DNA of 64,000 nucleotides, taken from NCBI RefSeq assembly GCF_028389875.1, contig NC_084671.1:1372501-1436500 (forward strand). Reading direction: 5' to 3'. Below the pieces are notes generated by a model. It worked only from the letters and a program-made list of their open reading frames with translations. It was not told the origin of the DNA and ran no database searches. This DNA comes from Rhea pennata (Eukaryota; Chordata; Aves; Rheiformes; Rheidae). A program made the translations under genes and the position numbers. Shown in pieces: positions 59,801 through 64,000 of the stretch. The stretch's first letter is position 1. Each line of letters opens with the position of its first letter.

Positions 59801-62461
59801 TAATTTTGCTGCTTACCACACAAGCTCCTGAAATTTAATCAAATAAAACAAAGGTTCAAACTGAATAGTAATACAATAATAACAAAAATACAGTAACGTC
59901 CTTTGCTTATATCCTTTTGCATCTGTTTTGCAGTTGCTCGTGGATAATAAACTGAAAGCCAATACTGGCTCCTTTTGGATTCTACCAAGGGAAATCTTTG
60001 AGGGTGAGTGGGCAGCGTTGAGATTTAAGTTGTCTTAATTTACAACAAGAATACAAAATTGTGACTCTGCCACATACAAAATATGAAAACTATGTATTTA
60101 TAATAATAAAACCTAATGCACATAACTGCCCTGGTTTATCTTGAAAATAAGTATACAATTATGCTGCTATAGAATTATTATATGCACTATTTATGCTGAC
60201 AAATTGTGTGCTGGAGCATAAACAATGTCTCACATGAAATGTGCATACAGAATAGGAGCAGATAACAGCACAATACAGTACTACCCATTTTTGCTCCTTA
60301 AATCACCCTTGAGACGCTTTTTTTACAGGCCAGTATGTGAACAGACCAACATGCAACTTCTACAGCTGTGGGATAAACAGTTGTTGTTCATTTCAGTTTC
60401 CACTAGAGATGTCACATTACAGGCTTGCCTGGTGTCTCATGCTAGTGTTTGACCTCTAATTCATAACCACTCATTTTTAGGAGCTGGAAGATCTTCATGC
60501 TCATTGCCCACTCAACAGTCTCTATGTTCACTTCATATGGGAATGGTTAATGGTATTTTCTTCCTTTCTTCCTTTAGAAGTATCTTTCTCAGCATTTGAC
60601 CTGCATTAAATCTTGTCACACTCTTTCTCTTGAAAAAACTCACTGATTATACAAAATAAAAGGAAGTTTTGGCAGTTCTCCTTTAAGTCTCTACTCTTAT
60701 ATGAGAGAGCTAGTGATTTAAGTTCAACTTACAGTTGTCCTTATCTTGGACCCAATTTCAGGCTGTCGTTTTACAAATGGCATTTTGGGGCAATTCTTTT
60801 TTACCTCTTCTTCAGTGTTGAACTCAGCTCTAGTCAGGAACTGGTGCAGACCCTCCCAGCATAAACAGGGGCACTAGCAACAAGGTTTGTCATGACAGAA
60901 CCAAAATGTCCCCATGCTGAAGAAATCACTGATCCTGCTGTTCTTGATAAACCAAGGTATGTGAATGAGGATTGCAGCAAGGAACATGTGAACGAGGACT
61001 GTGCACTTGAAACAGATAGCACTGCAATCTCATAACTGAAAGTGAACCCCAGTTTCTATGGAGATGCTAGTATGTTCAATGGGACATGCCTGTAGGTGAA
61101 AAGGTCACACTGTAAAATCGTTCTATGTATTAGTTTCAGACAATATGTCATTAAAGGCTAGGGTTTGCTGGTATTCCTCTTCTCCTCAGCTGTGAAAAGC
61201 TTTACTGGATTCCATACAGTGCCCAGCGAAGGCGAGAGAGTAGAATCAGAACTTCTCCGCAAAGAGCTACACAAGCTAAGTTTGTGGACACCCTTAATAA
61301 ACCCTTAAATTGAAGTGCTATATATAATGGAATCCATCTTTAATCACTTCTCTCACACAGCTCCAGAAAATTAATTAGTTCTTGGCTGTTTCTTTTCCCT
61401 GGTAACTGTTCACATTCTACAAGAAAGGGATTTGATCATTTTAATACTTGGAACCTTTCTCTTTGAATCTAATAGGAATCTTCATACCCAGATTGAAATC
61501 TATACTAACCTGAGGTGCTCACTCTTCATGTTTCCTTCTTATGTTTGTTTTTCCAGTTCTCCTTTTTTCCCTACCCAAAATGTAACCACGGAAAAAAACC
61601 TGACACCAGATGTTTGGAAATACCCTTGAAAATGTAATCTTCTGCAGTCTTCTGGACAGAAAATTCCTAGTCACTGAGATGAATTCACTACAAATTCAAA
61701 ATTTTGTAGTGAATTCTTACCATACACAGATCATGCAGGTGCATGCAAAATAGTAACAATAATGGAAACCCATAATTAAGGAGACAAAGGAAAAATTATT
61801 GCCAGATTAGAATTTGCAAATATGTGTGAATTTACTAAAATATACAATGCTAAGTATGATTTTTACTAAAAATAATTACACTATCAGTAAAACTAACTGG
61901 AATTTCAGTATCAGCAAAAATCATTTCACGTTTTTGTAAAATACTTCTTATTATCAGAAAAAATTGAGGGAAATTTATGTTTTACCTGTCGAGGGGTCCT
62001 CTCTGATTTGCTCCTGCACCATTCCCAATCTGTGAGCTCAGGTTTATGGCTTTCCTCATGAGACAATCTTCTCTCTGGTCCTTCAAAAAAAGTCGAGTTA
62101 TCAAAACTGCTGGCCTCTTCTCTTTTAAAGCCTCCTGATTTGTCAGAAAGGAGATGGTCCAGGTTACCGTCCAGGCCAGGATCTTGCCCACTCTCTGTCC
62201 CCGCCAGACGGACGCTGCTGCAGCCGGCAGCCAGGCTGGAGCTGTCCACCACGGCCGCGGTGCTGAACTCCGTGCTCCCACACTCGCAGGCATGGTCGCT
62301 TGCTTTCTGGGGCTCCTTGGAGTTACCACAATCATAGCTCACCAAGTTGTGATATGACACAGATTTATCACCATCATCATGATGGTAGTTTTCATGGTTT
62401 ATTTTGTAGATTCCATAACTTTGCTGGAAAGACAGATTGAACTCAAAACCTCTCCGTTTGG
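40232..62461 (-). CDS. GPR149: GPR149, cytoplasmic tail only (last two coding exons)
   Basis: An orphan class A G-protein-coupled receptor with a very long intracellular C-terminus. Exons 61986-62461 and 40232-40804 join in phase to 1049 nt. The upstream one starts [20 protein letters not shown], just after helix 7 in the known protein, and has the conserved blocks [27 protein letters not shown]. The downstream one carries [74 protein letters not shown] and ends [13 protein letters not shown]. These match human GPR149 from memory very closely. The seven-helix exons lie beyond 64000. It is on the same strand as DHX36, in the human order. Confidence 0.95.
53791..53824 (+). repeat. Poly(A) tract, 34 nt
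   Basis: An uninterrupted A run in the GPR149 intron, followed by ggaataagc. It has no AATAAA directly before it, so its origin is unclear. Confidence 0.85.
58820..58890 (+). mobile_element. CR1-type LINE, 3'-end fragment
   Basis: Reads ggagcaggaggttggacta, then a run of the form cctcca..ggact..cttccaacct and a terminal ttttgtgactcctg. This is the known 3' end of avian CR1 elements in sense orientation. Heavily truncated at the 5' side, as is usual for CR1. Confidence 0.85.
61681..61716. repeat. 14-bp perfect inverted repeat
   Basis: gaattcactacaaa at 61681-61694 and its reverse complement at 61703-61716, with an 8-nt loop. It lies 270 nt past the GPR149 penultimate exon donor on the transcribed strand. 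Confidence 0.85.
61986..62461 (-). CDS. GPR149: GPR149 penultimate coding exon
   Basis: 476 nt between acceptor ctgtttag and donor gtaaaac. Two bases complete a codon from the previous exon, then 158 codons. The two ends are conserved ([28 protein letters not shown]). The middle, about 45-100, is low-complexity, Ser/Ala/Gly-rich and CpG-rich, and diverges from mammals. Confidence 0.93.
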
Positions 62462-63884
62462 CTAAACAGAAAGAGGAGAAATGTCAAAGAGTCAAAAGCG
62501 AGCAGAAAAATTAGATTACACATAAAATGTAAATTACATTCTAAGACACATAATTTATTTTGATACTATCAACGACAGTTAATTTCCAATCCATAAAAAG
62601 TATTTATTGTTAAGAAGAAAGATATCTTAAACAGTAAGTCGCTTTGTTGCTTTCTTAATGAATTCAGAAATAACACATTCCAAAAAGTTCATGGGTTCCC
62701 AGAAACTGGTAGATTCATCTGCCATTTTCAAAAACAAATTGGTTATGATGTTAATCAGGTTCACACAAGAAGAAAATAGTTAAATTATGGTTCATTTTGT
62801 AATATCATTTTCCCCAATCCTATTTCAGCTATATGCCTAAAGGAGAAAATTTGTACAAAGTGGTAAAATGTATTTCTGAGAATTGAAAACTATTCTTCAA
62901 TGCTAACAGTCAAATAAGAAAAACAGAGTTCTACAATAAAAAACAAAAAATAGCTGAAGCACTTGCACGATGGAACTTTGTATATTCTTCATTCTAAATT
63001 TCAGTGCTTCATTAATTAATCTGAAGTAATTAAACAATTAAATCTCAATCACCATTTATATCCCTGCATGCTTCCTTGTTTCTAACACAAATCACCTCAG
63101 ATTCTTCACAGTCCTGTCTCCCTTTCATCCTGCTTTATGTAGTAACTAAAGGACAGCCTTTTATTCAACTCAAGAAATCATCCCCCCCAATCTATCATGC
63201 TACATTACAAAAGAAAAGGTATAGTGATATATAACATGCAACTCTGCTCACCAATTAGATACTGTTTTGACTGGATCAGATGATATTTTGGGTGAACTTC
63301 TGACCTTAACAATCATTACGTTAAAACTGCAGAATGTGAAAACTTGAGAAAACTTGAGATCTTTAGCATAAAATTCTAAAAAACATGTTTATTTTAAATT
63401 ATTTTATAATTGTTGCTTTTCCATCTATTGTATGTTCTCTCTCTAAATATTATATTAGATATATATGGAATAAGCTGTCTTCTTGAAAAACTTTAGTCAC
63501 CGTCTCTGGGAAAGTGGTTAAAAGGCCATGAGTTGCAGCAGAAGTCATTCTGCATTTGGAGATGTGTTCAAAGGCAGTCAAAGCCATGCACAAAAATGTT
63601 TTTTCTTCAAGATTTGGGGGCTTGCTTTCTCCTTAATACACTGCAGTGGATGTCAGGGACTCGTCCATGTAAGTCAGCAGACTTTCACTGCAGGAAACAA
63701 GGAACAACACTCAGATCCTCAGAAGTATTTAGCTCTTAGTTCCCTAAATGTAACTTGCCAACACTTTCAATTCACCTTGCACAGGCCTGAAGGGACAACT
63801 TTATCAAACCCTACAACTCCTGCTGCTGCAAGTCTAATGCAGAAATTTATATTATTATTTATGAAAATAATTGTAAATAATAGA
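62462..63884 (-). other. GPR149: GPR149 upstream intron (3' part)
   Basis: AT-rich intron sequence directly upstream of the penultimate coding exon. No coding exon was recognised. It continues beyond the CR1 element and the window edge. Confidence 0.65.
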
Positions 63885-64000
63885 ATCCTGGGGTGTATGT
63901 AATGCTATCATGGGGTGCATTAGGAAGAGTGTTGCCAGCAAGTGGAGGGAGGTGATCCTGCCCCTCTACTCAGCCCTGCTGAGGCCTCATCTTGAGTACT
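63885..64000 (+). mobile_element. CR1-type LINE, reverse-transcriptase-coding fragment, cut by window edge
   Basis: In sense orientation the DNA encodes the well-known CR1 ORF2 segment [18 protein letters not shown] from gggaggtgatcctgcccctc onward. The left end near 63885 is approximate, and the element continues past 64000. It is decayed and sits antisense to GPR149. Confidence 0.9.

Larger units (their letters stand above)
40805..61985 (-). other. GPR149: GPR149 last intron, 21.2 kb
   Basis: AT-rich non-coding DNA with many short open frames lacking homology or splice context. Contains A34 at 53791-53824, shorter A runs near 45399 and 45426-45447, a CR1 3' end at 58820-58890, a 14-bp perfect hairpin at 61681-61716, and a short tandem repeat near 56370-56420. 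No nested gene was recognised. Confidence 0.75.

Noticed and set aside
61982-62357. Alternative frames over the GPR149 penultimate exon
   Set aside because: Shadows of the true reading frame, which matches the receptor tail.
63528-63902. 124-codon plus-strand frame before the CR1 element
   Set aside because: Mostly outside the recognisable CR1 part and without homology.
1-64000. CRISPR arrays, operons, bacterial promoters, tRNA or rRNA genes
   Set aside because: The DNA is vertebrate nuclear; no array, cloverleaf or rRNA sequence was seen.

Overview
This is a vertebrate, almost certainly avian, nuclear genome window. It has long AT-rich introns with GT-AG splice sites, CpG-rich promoter DNA and many homopolymers. 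It also carries sense-strand pieces of a CR1-type LINE (a 3' end near 58.82-58.89 kb and a reverse-transcriptase-coding piece running off the right edge), the dominant repeat of birds. The species cannot be read from the sequence. The gene order ARHGEF26 - DHX36 - GPR149 matches the block on human 3q25, so this is conserved synteny.

Left (1-about 7.9 kb, + strand): the last three coding exons of ARHGEF26 (SGEF, a RhoG exchange factor). They encode the end of the PH region and the whole C-terminal SH3 domain, with stop at 5276-5278 and a long 3' UTR. Middle (about 11.8-32.95 kb, - strand): a complete DHX36 gene (DEAH-box G-quadruplex helicase) in 25 coding exons. I joined all splice phases, giving 2952 nt and 983 residues with intact Walker A, DEIH, SAT and QRKGRAGR motifs. 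Its CpG-island promoter lies at about 32.6-33.25 kb. Right (about 39.95 kb to beyond 64 kb, - strand): the last two coding exons of GPR149, an orphan class A GPCR, separated by a 21-kb intron. They encode only the long cytoplasmic tail; the seven-helix part lies outside the window.

ARHGEF26 and DHX36 are tail to tail. The DNA between them (about 7.9-11.8 kb) is the oddest part of the window. It holds a pair of about 130-bp direct repeats with a TATA-like box, two long poly-G runs, a textbook one-nucleotide-loop G-quadruplex motif, an AATAAA followed closely by a 23-A tract (retroposed or transcript-end signature), and a CpG-rich minisatellite with eight core copies. DHX36 and GPR149 lie head to tail, both on the minus strand, separated by about 7 kb with no gene I can support.

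I found no credible undescribed protein system. The observations most worth checking are the structured DNA of the convergent intergenic region (conspicuously G4-forming beside the gene for the G4 helicase), a near-perfect 30-bp inverted repeat in DHX36 intron 3, and a 25-T homopolymer serving as the polypyrimidine tract of DHX36 exon 18.
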